The notes beneath the pieces are model-generated. The model was given only the letters and a program-made list of their open reading frames with translations, had not been told where the DNA came from and did no database searches. DNA of 64,000 nt from an uncultured Collinsella sp. (GTDB lineage Bacteria; Actinomycetota; Coriobacteriia; Coriobacteriales; Coriobacteriaceae): assembly GCA_900548265.1 (NCBI GenBank), contig URKG01000011.1, forward strand, positions 1 through 64,000. The letters run 5' to 3'. The number at the start of each line of letters is the position of its first letter. Within the stretch, counting starts at the first letter, position 1. This document shows, piece by piece, positions 17,465 to 26,700 of the stretch. The translations under genes and the position numbers were made by a program.

Positions 17465-20400
17465 CTACATCTGCTTGCGACGACGATCGCCCAGCGTCAC
17501 GCCCGCAGCCACGAGCGTAATACCGCCGATAACGAAGACCTCGCCCGCAAGCGCGGAGTCATCACCGGTCTGGGCGAGCGCGGCAGGCGCGGCCTGTTTC
17601 TTGGCAACGGGGACCTTTGCAGCAGCCTGCGCAACCTGAGGCTTGGCCTGCGGCTTGCTCTGCGGCTCGGCCTTGGGATGATACTTGTCGTACTCGGTCT
17701 GAGCGGCAGCCAGCGCATCCTTGGCATCTCCGAGCTCGGCCAGTGCAGCGGCATAGGCGTCGTTGGCATCGGACAGCTTGGCATCGGCATCGCTCAGGGC
17801 AGCCTTGAGACCAGCGGCAGCATCGACGGCAGCCTTGTAGCGAGCGTAGGCAGCGTTAAGCTTGACCAGCTTATCGTTGCCCGTCGTGCCCGCGGCAAGA
17901 GAGGCCTTGTGGTCGACGGCCTCAAGATCGGCCTTGAGTGCCTCATCGCTGGCAAGCTCGGCCTTGGCCTTGACGATCTCGAGGTTCGCATCGACGACGG
18001 CTTCGTTGGCGGCCTCGAGCTGCTTCTGGGCATCGGCGACACTGGCCACGGCAGCGTCATAGGCGGTCTTGGCGTCGTCGACCGCCTTCTGGGCGCCGGC
18101 GAAGCGCTCGAAGGCCTTGTTTGCGCCGGCCAGCTCGCCCTCGGCGGCCTTGGCCTTCGCCTGTGCGTCGGACAGAGCCTGCGTCTTGGCGGCAACTGCC
18201 TGCTTGGCGTCCGAAAGAGTGGTCGCGGCCTGGACATCTGCGGCCCGGGCCTTGTCTACACCAGCCTGGGCAGTGTCGTCGGCCTTCTTGGCATCGTTAA
18301 GCGTGCCCTGCTTGTTCGCAAGATCCGTCTTGGCGGCATCGCACTTGGCGGTAAGGTCCTTGACCGAAGCCGTGGCGTTGTCATACGCCTCATTGGCCTG
18401 ATCGGACTTTGCCTTGGCGGCATCGCGGGCGCTGCGAGCCTTCGCCTTGTGAGCAGCGGCATCGGCTGCCTTCGTCTTGCTGTCAGCAAGCGTGGCATTT
18501 GCCTTATCGAGAGCTGCCTGGGCAGTAGCGGCCTTGCTCTTGGCGGCTTCGAGCTTGGTCTGGGGCGTCTTGACGTCGATACCCTTGAGTTTTGCTTCGG
18601 CGGCGTCATATGCCGTCTTTGCGGCGGCGGTTCCGGACTTAGCCTTCTCGTACTCGCCCTTGGCGGTGTTCATGTTCGTGTCGGCCGCGGTATAGGCGTC
18701 TTGCGCGTCTTTCTGATTATTGAGAGCGGTGAGATATGCCGTATCAGCCGTTCCCATCGCCTTCTGCGCATCTGCCAGCTTGTTCTGAAGCTGCTTCAGC
18801 TGCTCCTTCTGCTCCTGCGTGCCGCCTGCATTGTAGGCGGATTCGATGTAGTCGTTGACGAGCTTCTTGAACTCGGAGACAGTGAAATCCTTCTGCCCCG
18901 TGCTCCCGCTATAGTCGAAAACGGTTACCTCGGAATCGGTATTCTTACCGCTACCGGTCGCGATGCCGATAGCCTTCGCGCCGGCATCGATGATGTTGAG
19001 ATAGTGCCCGCAGGCGTCTCCTCTTTGATTGCCATTCTCATCTTTTGTACCGGAATACACATCGGGATAGTTTTGGTAGATATAGTACGAATCATAGCGA
19101 TGAGCCATGAGATCTTTGCCAGCCTCGCTATTCGCACCGTACTTTTTAATCCAATTCTCGTAGTTAACCTTCTCCTGAGTGTAGAGACCAGTGTAGGGCC
19201 AGCCAAGCGTATCCTCGGTCTCGCCTCCGGTGTATGCCCCGCCGCCGTCTGCAAGGTTCTCACCTTGATCGAAATAGCAGTTCGAGTGCCCCCAGATGTT
19301 CGATGAATATGATGTATTGAGGGCGGCTGCCGCAGTCATGCGGAGGCTGACGCTAAGCTCAGACTGACCGTTCGCCTTGCGGAGGTTGTTCTGGGTATCG
19401 AGGTAGGTCAGGGCGTTGCGCATCTGCTCCAAGGAGAGCGGATTGGTGTCTCGAGACATGTCCTGATCGACGTAATTATCATACCAGTCCTGTTTATCTG
19501 TCGTCCCCATGAGCATCGACGCGGCAGTGCTTGCATTCGACTTCTGCGTGGCTGTGAACTGGCTGCCGCCAATGATGTAGTTCAAGAAGCCGAACATACC
19601 CTGGTTGATGACATTCTGGTCTACGGTCATGTTCGACTTGAGGTCTGCAATCTGCTGCTCAAGAGCCTCAACCTGGGCATTAGCAGCGTCATAAGCCTTT
19701 TCCGCGGCGTTCGAAGCGGCGCAGGTTGCCTCCCACTCGCTACGCTTCTGCTTGCGAACTTCGACAAGCTTATCGTACTCCGCCTTCTTATCCGCCTCGG
19801 TCTGCTGGGCCTGCTCGTATGCCGACTTCGAGGCGTCACGCTTACTGGCGGCGGCGTTGTACTCCTTGTTTGCCGCATCGTATGCAGACTTGGCAGATGC
19901 CACAGCAGCGTTGGCAGCGTTGGCCTTCTCCTGCGCGGCGGTGACGGTAGTCTGCGCAGCCTGCAGGTTCGCCTGTGCAGTGGCGTCTGCAGTCGCCGCG
20001 GCATCGAGCGCGTCCTGCGCGGTCGCGAGCTCGCTGGCGGCAGTGGTCTTGGCAGCCTCGAGCGCGTTCAAATCGATACCCGTGCCCGAGGTCGCGGCAT
20101 CGAGTGCAGCCTGCGCCTGGTTGAGCTTCTGCTGGGCGTTATCGCGCGCGGTGGTTGCGGCTGCGAGAGCAGCAGCAGTCTCCTGCTTCTTGGCCTGGGC
20201 AGTCGTCAAAGCTGCCTCGGTATTCTGCTTTTCCTGCTGGGCGCTGGCCTCGGCAGCCTTGGCCTGGTCCAGATTGGCCTGTGCAGTAGTAACGGCCTTA
20301 TTGGCGTCATCGAGCTTTGCCTGCGCGTCCTCGACGGCCTTCTTGGCGGCCTCGTACTCGTCCATACCCATGGCCTCGAGCTTGGCCTGGGCATCGTCGA

Positions 20401-20986
20401 GGGCCTTCTTGGCCTCATCCTGCTTTGCCTTGGCGTCCTTGAGCGCCTGGGTCTTATCCTCGACACTCTTGTTGGCTTGATCGAGCTGATCGTTCAGGTC
20501 GCCCAGCTTCTTCTGCTGCTGCTCGGTCTTTTCGACGGCGGCTTTGAGCTCATCAATCTTCTCCTGGAGCGCGGCGACTTCTGCTGCGTTCTGCTCGATT
20601 TCGTTGTCGCTCACAGCCTGCGAGGCCTGATTCTTTTGCTGCTGCGCCTGCTTTTGAGACTGGCCCGCCGCATCGGCGTTCTTCTGGGCGGCATCGTAGG
20701 CGGCCTGAGCGTCCTTGAGCTGCTTTGCCGACTCCTCGGCCAGCTGGGCAGCCGTCTTTACGACCGCTTGGTTACCGGCGGCAACGGTGTTCTCTACAGA
20801 ACTACCCCCCCCCTGAACAGAATCGCCGTTATCGGTTGACGGTGCGGCGATTGCCGCCAGCGGCGACATAAGCGGCTGAGCAATGAGGCCCGCCGTCAAA
20901 ACGGTTGCGACGGCGCGGTTGGCAACGCCCTTGACGTTGACGGCCTTAGCCCGAGGCTCAAAGTGTTGTGGGCTGTAGTTTGCCAT
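17465..20986 (-). CDS. Sortase-anchored coiled-coil surface protein with CAP domain
   Basis: A 1173-residue cell-wall protein. The N-terminus has a signal peptide (AVATVLTAGLIAQPL...AIAAPS, cut near residue 49). About residues 75-465 form an Ala/Lys/Gln-rich coiled coil with heptad-like DAQAKLDDANKAVTTAQ repeats. Residues about 515-690 are a CAP/SCP-like domain (NALTYLDTQNNLRKANG, WGHSN, GENLADG, CGHYLNII) keeping the His and Glu cavity residues. A second coiled coil runs to about 1110. A Pro/Lys/Gln-rich wall-spanning segment leads to a sorting signal: LAQTG, hydrophobic VFVIGGITLVAAGVTLG, then DRRRKQM. LAQTG departs from LPXTG at position 2. AAAGGGAG precedes the ATG. A nine-G run at codons 58-61 could allow on/off switching. 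Role is probably adhesion or cell contact; the CAP domain has no assigned activity. Confidence 0.88.
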   Translation of the reverse strand: MANYSPQHFEPRAKAVNVKGVANRAVATVLTAGLIAQPLMSPLAAIAAPSTDNGDSVQGGGSSVENTVAAGNQAVVKTAAQLAEESAKQLKDAQAAYDAAQKNADAAGQSQKQAQQQKNQASQAVSDNEIEQNAAEVAALQEKIDELKAAVEKTEQQQKKLGDLNDQLDQANKSVEDKTQALKDAKAKQDEAKKALDDAQAKLEAMGMDEYEAAKKAVEDAQAKLDDANKAVTTAQANLDQAKAAEASAQQEKQNTEAALTTAQAKKQETAAALAAATTARDNAQQKLNQAQAALDAATSGTGIDLNALEAAKTTAASELATAQDALDAAATADATAQANLQAAQTTVTAAQEKANAANAAVASAKSAYDAANKEYNAAASKRDASKSAYEQAQQTEADKKAEYDKLVEVRKQKRSEWEATCAASNAAEKAYDAANAQVEALEQQIADLKSNMTVDQNVINQGMFGFLNYIIGGSQFTATQKSNASTAASMLMGTTDKQDWYDNYVDQDMSRDTNPLSLEQMRNALTYLDTQNNLRKANGQSELSVSLRMTAAAALNTSYSSNIWGHSNCYFDQGENLADGGGAYTGGETEDTLGWPYTGLYTQEKVNYENWIKKYGANSEAGKDLMAHRYDSYYIYQNYPDVYSGTKDENGNQRGDACGHYLNIIDAGAKAIGIATGSGKNTDSEVTVFDYSGSTGQKDFTVSEFKKLVNDYIESAYNAGGTQEQKEQLKQLQNKLADAQKAMGTADTAYLTALNNQKDAQDAYTAADTNMNTAKGEYEKAKSGTAAAKTAYDAAEAKLKGIDVKTPQTKLEAAKSKAATAQAALDKANATLADSKTKAADAAAHKAKARSARDAAKAKSDQANEAYDNATASVKDLTAKCDAAKTDLANKQGTLNDAKKADDTAQAGVDKARAADVQAATTLSDAKQAVAAKTQALSDAQAKAKAAEGELAGANKAFERFAGAQKAVDDAKTAYDAAVASVADAQKQLEAANEAVVDANLEIVKAKAELASDEALKADLEAVDHKASLAAGTTGNDKLVKLNAAYARYKAAVDAAAGLKAALSDADAKLSDANDAYAAALAELGDAKDALAAAQTEYDKYHPKAEPQSKPQAKPQVAQAAAKVPVAKKQAAPAALAQTGDDSALAGEVFVIGGITLVAAGVTLGDRRRKQM
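20805..20813 (-). repeat. G9 homopolymer in surface-protein gene
   Basis: Nine consecutive G on the coding strand encode Gly-Gly-Gly just after the signal peptide (codons 58-61). Gain or loss of one G would shift the frame and stop the protein early, a typical setting for slipped-strand phase variation. Confidence 0.7.
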
Positions 20987-21051
20987 GGCTTTCTCCCTTT
21001 GACACGGATGTATCCATACGTATCAAACGGTAGCTGTCGATTTTTGAATTC

Positions 21052-21066
21052 TGTTGCGCAACATTG
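21052..21066. promoter_or_regulatory. Palindromic site upstream of surface-protein gene
   Basis: The second copy of TGTTGCGCAACATTG (see 4753), 67 bases upstream of the surface-protein ATG and just upstream of a weak TCGACA-N16-TATGGA promoter candidate on the minus strand. Confidence 0.35.
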
Positions 21067-21291
21067 GTCACCGGCGGATTTTTGAAATTCGCGCTCTCGT
21101 GCTTCACAATTTCGTCACATATGTAGGAGCTGGTGCATCATATTCTTGCGGAATCGAATTGAGCCTGTGATTTGCATTTGCTCCCGCGTCATCCGCCCTA
21201 TCGGATTCCGCATCCAACAGACACCCCGCCCGCCACGGTGTAGAGTATGGGGACGGGCGAGATATGCGGCCCGTGTCAGAACGAGGTGAAC

Positions 21292-22431
21292 ATGGAACTC
21301 GATAGACAACAGCTCAAGCGGCTGCGTGAACGCCATCATCGGCGCCATGGCATCCGCCCCGCCCATAGTGAGGCCATGGAGAGCGCCACCCGCTTCCTAA
21401 AGCGCGCATTCAACATTCGCGAGGGTCGCGCGCCCTACCACGTAATTCGCAAGCGTTTTGTAAACGGGGCGCGTCTGACTGGCTCCCACCTATGCATCCT
21501 GATTATTGCCATGCTTATCGCGAGCATCGGCCTCGATATCGACTCGGACATTGCCATCGTGGGCGCCATGCTCATCTGCCCGCTCATGGGCTCGGTCCTT
21601 GCCATGGCATACGGTATTGCCACGCTCGACCGCGAGATTACCGTCGAAGCCGTCGCCAGCCTTGCGCTGCAGATGGCCTTTTGCCTGGTCACGTCCACGC
21701 TGTACTTTAAGCTCTCGCCCCTTGGCACCACCACGGCCGCCATCATCGACAACTCGACACCCACCGTCTGGGACCTTACCGTCGCACTCGCAGGCGGCTT
21801 TGCAGGCGGGCTGGGCAACTCGCGCGACCAGGAACCCGCCACGCTCATCGCCGGCGTGGCCGTGGCGACCGCGCTCATGCCGCCTCTGTGCGCGGCGGGC
21901 TATGGCATCGCCATCGCAAGCGGGTCGCTGTTTCTCTCGGCGCTCTACGAGTTTGGCATCAACGTGGTCTTTATCGCACTGGCCGCCGAAGCCGTGCTGC
22001 TTCTTTTGCGTGTGCCGCTCAAGCGCGACCTCAACGGCGACGGCATTGTGACCGCCGAGGAAAACGCTGAGGTCAACGAGCTGTCACGCAAAGTGCGCCG
22101 CCGCATTATTGTGGGCACGGTGATCTTTGCCATCCCCTGCATCGTTATGACCGCGGGTTCCATTGGCTCGGCGCAGGCCGGCGTGCAGGACGGCTACGGC
22201 GTCACCGAGACCACACGCGAGCTTGCCGCGGTGCTGCCGGGCTTTAAGGATTACACCGTCGCCGTCGAGACCTCGGCCACCGAAGGGGACGAAGAAGGCA
22301 TCGTCGAGCGCGAGATTGTCGCCCATGTGACGACAGGCGAGGCGCTTGGGGCGCACGACCGCCGTGTCGCCCGCAAACTCATCGACCTCAATGTGCCCGA
22401 GCTCGATCGCGTTGAGTTTGATGTGGAGTAA
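21292..22431 (+). CDS. DUF389 membrane protein with EF-hand loop
   Basis: A 379-residue DUF389-family membrane protein with about seven spans. Recognisable blocks are GSHLCILIIAMLIASIGLDID, GAMLICPLMGSVLAMAYG and AGGFAGGLGNSRDQEPATLI, then GVAVATALMPPLCAAGYG. The N-terminal 60 residues are basic and soluble, and the C-terminal 85 are acidic and probably outside the membrane. Between two spans near residue 245 lies DLNGDGIVTAEE, which matches a full 12-residue EF-hand calcium loop (D1, N3, D5, G6, I7, T9, E12). The start at 21292 has GAGGTGA upstream. Family function is unknown; the EF-hand suggests Ca2+ sensing or a structural metal. Confidence 0.87.
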   Translation: MELDRQQLKRLRERHHRRHGIRPAHSEAMESATRFLKRAFNIREGRAPYHVIRKRFVNGARLTGSHLCILIIAMLIASIGLDIDSDIAIVGAMLICPLMGSVLAMAYGIATLDREITVEAVASLALQMAFCLVTSTLYFKLSPLGTTTAAIIDNSTPTVWDLTVALAGGFAGGLGNSRDQEPATLIAGVAVATALMPPLCAAGYGIAIASGSLFLSALYEFGINVVFIALAAEAVLLLLRVPLKRDLNGDGIVTAEENAEVNELSRKVRRRIIVGTVIFAIPCIVMTAGSIGSAQAGVQDGYGVTETTRELAAVLPGFKDYTVAVETSATEGDEEGIVEREIVAHVTTGEALGAHDRRVARKLIDLNVPELDRVEFDVE

Positions 22432-22503
22432 TGCGGAGCATGGGATGGCTCCCGCGCACAGGCGCAAGTCGCGGCGAGGCTCAGACGCGACGCAGGCACA
22501 TGC

Positions 22504-22547
22504 AAAAAGCGGGGCGTAGTTCACGTCCGCGCCCCGCTCGCTGTTTT
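22504..22547. terminator. Bidirectional terminator
   Basis: A 9-bp stem (AGCGGGGCG/CGCCCCGCT) has GTTTTA downstream on the + strand and TTTTT on the minus strand. It lies between the convergent DUF389 gene and the gene at 22559. Confidence 0.8.
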
Positions 22548-22558
22548 ATTGCCGTGAA

Positions 22559-23008
22559 TCAGACGTCCGCATCGACATCGCCAGACTCCACCGTAAACGC
22601 CGGATCGGTGCTCACAAGATAAAATCGGGTCACCTTAGTATTTCTAATTAGGTAAATCTGCCCCTGATTGCGTCGGCGCGATATATACGCAACGTGAACC
22701 GTGCCGAATTCTTCGCCGTTTTCCTTCTTTAATATCAAGATGTTGGGGTCATCCGTACGCTTGAACTGCCCGTCATCGCTGCTTCCGTCTTTGTTGACCA
22801 GCTGCCATCGACAGCCATCCTCCTCAAGAAAGGCCAGGATTTCCAGACTCGTTTTGTCATCCCGATAGTAACCGTCAATGGCAAACCCTTCGGAAGCGCA
22901 TTCCCGCATATAGGACGTTTCTCGACTTATAGCAAACAGCCCTGTAGCGCCCAGGAGCACAGCCAGGCAGACCACTGCAAGGGTTATCGAAATAGTACGG
23001 CGACCCAT
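22559..23008 (-). CDS. Hypothetical membrane-anchored protein
   Basis: A 149-residue protein not assigned to a family. An N-terminal uncleaved signal anchor (TISITLAVVCLAVLLGATGLFAI) is followed by an extracellular domain rich in charged and beta-type segments (GYYRDDKTSLEILAFLEEDG, ILILKKENGEEFGTVHVAYI), with two Cys (about residues 37 and 66) that could pair. It ends acidic. The ribosome site is weak (GGTTGGG). It resembles small exported lipocalin-like or DUF-type proteins only in general form. A terminator follows it. It is encoded next to a decayed gene. Confidence 0.6.
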   Translation of the reverse strand: MGRRTISITLAVVCLAVLLGATGLFAISRETSYMRECASEGFAIDGYYRDDKTSLEILAFLEEDGCRWQLVNKDGSSDDGQFKRTDDPNILILKKENGEEFGTVHVAYISRRRNQGQIYLIRNTKVTRFYLVSTDPAFTVESGDVDADV

Positions 23009-23061
23009 GTTAGCCCAACCGATAGTTGTTTAACGGAGCGCGAAACATACCTGAAACCTCC

Positions 23062-23116
23062 GATGTCAGGGGGAACGTCGCCAGCAGGCTGGCGACAACT
23101 ATATGTTTCTGACATC
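23062..23116. other. Nested inverted repeat
   Basis: Outer arms GATGTCAG/CTGACATC enclose a perfect inner stem GTCGCCAG/CTGGCGAC. It lies between the hypothetical gene start and the arylsulfotransferase remnant. No T-run follows, so its role is unclear. Confidence 0.5.
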
Positions 23117-23198
23117 AAACCATATGGCTGCTACTCGCGGAGGGGGCATCGGCGAACGGCGTGTTTTCATACTCCATTGGTCAAACCTAAGCGCGGCC

Positions 23199-23700
23199 CT
23201 ACAGCTCGTACTTGTACACGCGGTAGATGTACTTATCGGCTTCCATCTCGTAGGTGGCGATGGGTAGACCGTAGCGGTCGTACTCGGTGAAGGTCTTGGC
23301 CTGACCCGATGCCACGAGCATGCTGTTCGAATTGCCGACGCGCTGCACACTGCTAACGTAGCCCGAGAACGGCACCGCGATCTGGTCTTCGAGCCCGTAG
23401 GTGCGTGCCACCTCGTCCACCGTAAAGATGCGCCCAAACGAATGCGAGCCGCGGCTGTAGTCGGTCACCACCGCGGCGCCCAGCTGGCCCCAGTCGAACT
23501 TGGGATAGCTTTCGGCCGCACCAAAGTTGTTGTCGTATAGCAGCACTGGTAGCGACCAGTCGTTGCCGTGTCAGAACTCGGCAGATACGTCACGCTGTGC
23601 TGGCCCGCGTTGAGCGAAAAATCGCCCTGGGCCTGCAGCAACTTGTCCTCAAAGCCCGAGCCGGCCCAGAAATCGGGCAAGCCCACGGAAGGCTGTAGCA
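23199..23700 (-). pseudogene. Arylsulfotransferase (ASST) C-terminal remnant
   Basis: Two frames joined by a one-base deletion near 23555 rebuild about 165 residues: VGLPDFWAGSGFEDK, then NAGQHSVTYLPSSDT and, in the shifted frame, VLLYDNNFG, then FSGYVSSVQRVGNSN, FTEYDRYGLPI and YIYRVYKYEL. GQHSVTYL...LLYDNN and the FTEYD-G ending match the C-terminal part of aryl-sulfate sulfotransferases, which move sulphate between phenols. Full enzymes exceed 500 residues, so the N-terminal two thirds is gone, and the remnant abuts the terminator of the next gene. The assignment rests on motif memory, so it is moderate. Confidence 0.6.
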
Positions 23701-23726
23701 AGGTCATTTGCGCAACATATGTCCAG

Positions 23727-23763
23727 TAAAAACGGGTGGCAGCCGCTACGGCTACCACCCGTT
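23727..23763 (-). terminator. Terminator of the activase gene
   Basis: On the minus strand ACGGGTGGTAGCCG and CGGCTGCCACCCGT form a stem followed by TTTTTA, 30 bases past the stop at 23793. Confidence 0.88.
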
Positions 23764-23792
23764 TGTCTCATATCTAGCCCATAGCAGACCAG

Positions 23793-26700
23793 CTACTTCT
23801 TAATGCCGCGCCCCAGGCGCTTGGCGACCGATGCAACGGCCTCCTCACTGGCAGATCCGCAGCTCGCACAGCCGTCGTGGGCACGCATCTGACCGGTGAC
23901 CTCGTCCATCGCGAGCGGCGCCACCTTCTCGAGCTTAAAGCCCTTGCCGGCGCGCATGTTCTCCTTTGCCACGCTGATCATGAGCTTAATACGGTTGAGC
24001 TGGTTGACCTCGGATGCACCGGGGTCGTAGTCCACCGCGACGATGTTGCTCTCGGGATGTTGGCGGCGCAGCTCCTTGATCACGGCCTTGCCCACCACGT
24101 GGTTGGGCAGGCACGCGAAGGGCTGCGTGCAGATGATGTTGGGCGCACCGTGGTCAATCAGATCGAGCATCTCAGCCGTGAGCAGCCAGCCCTCGCCCAT
24201 GTTGTTGCACACCGAAAGCACCGTGCGGGCCTTATCGGCCATGGTGCCGATGCGCTCGGGCGCCTCAAAGCGGCGGGACTTTTCGAGCATCTCCTCCACC
24301 GGCGTACGCATCCAGTCCACGAGCTTGATGAGCGCCTGCATGCCCGCACGCGTTGTAGCAGAGCTACCCAGCTCATCCTTCTGCAGCTCGGCGTTGCTCA
24401 TGGAGTACAGGAAGAAGTCGAGCAGGCCCGGCACCACGGCCTCGCAGCCCTCGCGCTCGATAACGTCGACCACGTGGTTGTTGGCCGTGGGATGGAACTT
24501 GACCAAGATCTCGCCGACCACGCCCACGCGCGGCTTGGTGCCCTCGCCCACGAGCGGCATGGTATCGAACGCGCGGATGGCTTCGCGGCACAGCTTGGTG
24601 TAATTATGCCTGTTGAACTTGGGCGCCAGCTTGCGGGCGCGCGCCATGTACTCCTCGTAGAGCGCATTGGCGGCACCGGGCGTAGCCTCGTACGGACGGC
24701 AACGATAGAGCATCTGCATCATCACGTCGCCAAAAAGCACCGCGTAGACTGCCTGCTTAAGCAGCGCCGGCGTAATCTTAAAGCCAGGATTATCCTCGCC
24801 GAGCGCCACGGCCGAAAGCGAGATCACCGGGATCTCGGGGTGGCCGCTCTCGCGCAGCGCCTTGCGAATGAGCGCGATGTAGTTGGTGGCACGGCAGCCG
24901 CCGCCGGTCTGGCTGATGACCACGGCCGTCTTGGACAGGTCGTACCGACCGCTCTCGATGGCCTCCATGATCTGGCCCGTCACCAGGATCGACGGATAGC
25001 AGATGTCGTTGTTCACGTAGCGCAGGCCGGCCTCGACGGCATCGTGGTCAGTCGAGGGCAGCAGCTCCAGGTTGTAGCCGGCACCGCGGAATACCTCTTT
25101 GACCAGGTCAAAGTGGATCGGCGCCATCTGCGGGCACAGGATGGTATAGCCCTCCTCGCGCATCTGCTCGGTAAAGGGCACCTTGGGCCACGCGGTCGAA
25201 GCACTCTCGCGCTGCGCCTCAAACGTGTACTTGCGGCTCGCGAACGCGGGGGCATCCGTAGAGGGCGCCACCGGCGCGGCATCGCCCTGCTCATAGGCCT
25301 CGCCCGCGGCCGTAGCCTCGGCCAAGCGCTCGGCTTCCTGATCCTTGAGCGCCGCCATGAGCGAGCGAATACGGATACGCGCGGCGCCCAGGTTGGACAC
25401 CTCGTCGATCTTGAGCACGGTGTAGATCTTGCCGCTGGCCTCCAGGATCTCCTGCACCTGGTCGGTGGTCAGAGCGTCCAGGCCGCAGCCGAAAGAGTTG
25501 AGCTGGATCAGGTCCAGGTCGTTGCGCATCGTCACAAAACGGGCGACGGCGTACAGGCGGCTGTGATACATCCACTGATCGACGACGCGAATCGGACGCT
25601 CGGGCTTCACCAGATGCGCAAGCGAATCCTCGGTAAAGACCGCAAAGCCAAAGCTCGAGATAAGCTCGGGCAGGGCGTGGTTGATCTCGGGGTCGTTATG
25701 GTAGGGACGACCGGCGAGCACGATGCCGTGACCGCCGTGGTCCTCGACCCACTTGAGAGCCTTCTCGCCCATGGTCTGGATATCCTCGTGGAAGCGCGCG
25801 TCGGCCTCAAAAGCAGCGTTGACGGCGGCATCAACCTCGGAGCGCGTGATTTTAGGACCGCGCACGCGACCGCGACCGGCCTCAGCATCGGCCACACGGT
25901 CGACGGCGAGCACCTGGTACAGACGGCGCTTGAGCTCGGTCTTATCGTGATACGGCACAAACGGATACAGGAACTCGATGTTCTGCTCGCGGATCTCGTC
26001 GATGTTGAGTGCCAACGCCGTGGGGTAGCTCATGACGATGGGGCAGTTATAGCAGTTGCCAGCCGTCGGATCCTCCTTGCGCTCCCAGCGCACGCACGGC
26101 ATCCAAATGAAGTCGACATCGCGGTCGATAAGGTTCATCACGTGGCCGTGGCTCATCTTGGCCGGATAGCACACGCTCTCGGACGGCATGGACTCGATGC
26201 CCGCCTGGTAGGTCTTTTTGCTCGACTGGTCGGACAGCTGCACGCTAAAGCCCAGGCGTGTAAAGAACGCGTGCCAGAAGGGGTAGTTCTCGTACATGTT
26301 GAGTGCGCGCGGGATGCCGACGGTGCCGCGCGGGGCCTCGTCGGGGCTCAGCACCTCGCGGTTAAAGAGCAGCTCGTTTTTCTTTTTGAAGAGGTTGGGG
26401 GCCTCGGTCTTTTGCTTTTTGTGGCCGGCGCCCTTCTCGCAGCGGTTACCGGTAATGAAGCGCCTGCCGCCGCCAAAGTCGTTGACGGTGAGCTGGCAGT
26501 TGTTGGAGCAACGGCCGCAGCGGACATGCTTTTGCGTCACGGTGAGGTGCGCGATGTCCTCAGCCGAAAGAATGGTCGAGGTGCCGTCGGCGCCGGCGCG
26601 ATCGCGGGCGAGCAGGGCCGCACCGTAGGCGCCCATGCAGCCGGCGATGTCGGGACGCACGGCATGAACGCCGGTGAGCTGCTCAAACGCGCGCAGCGTG

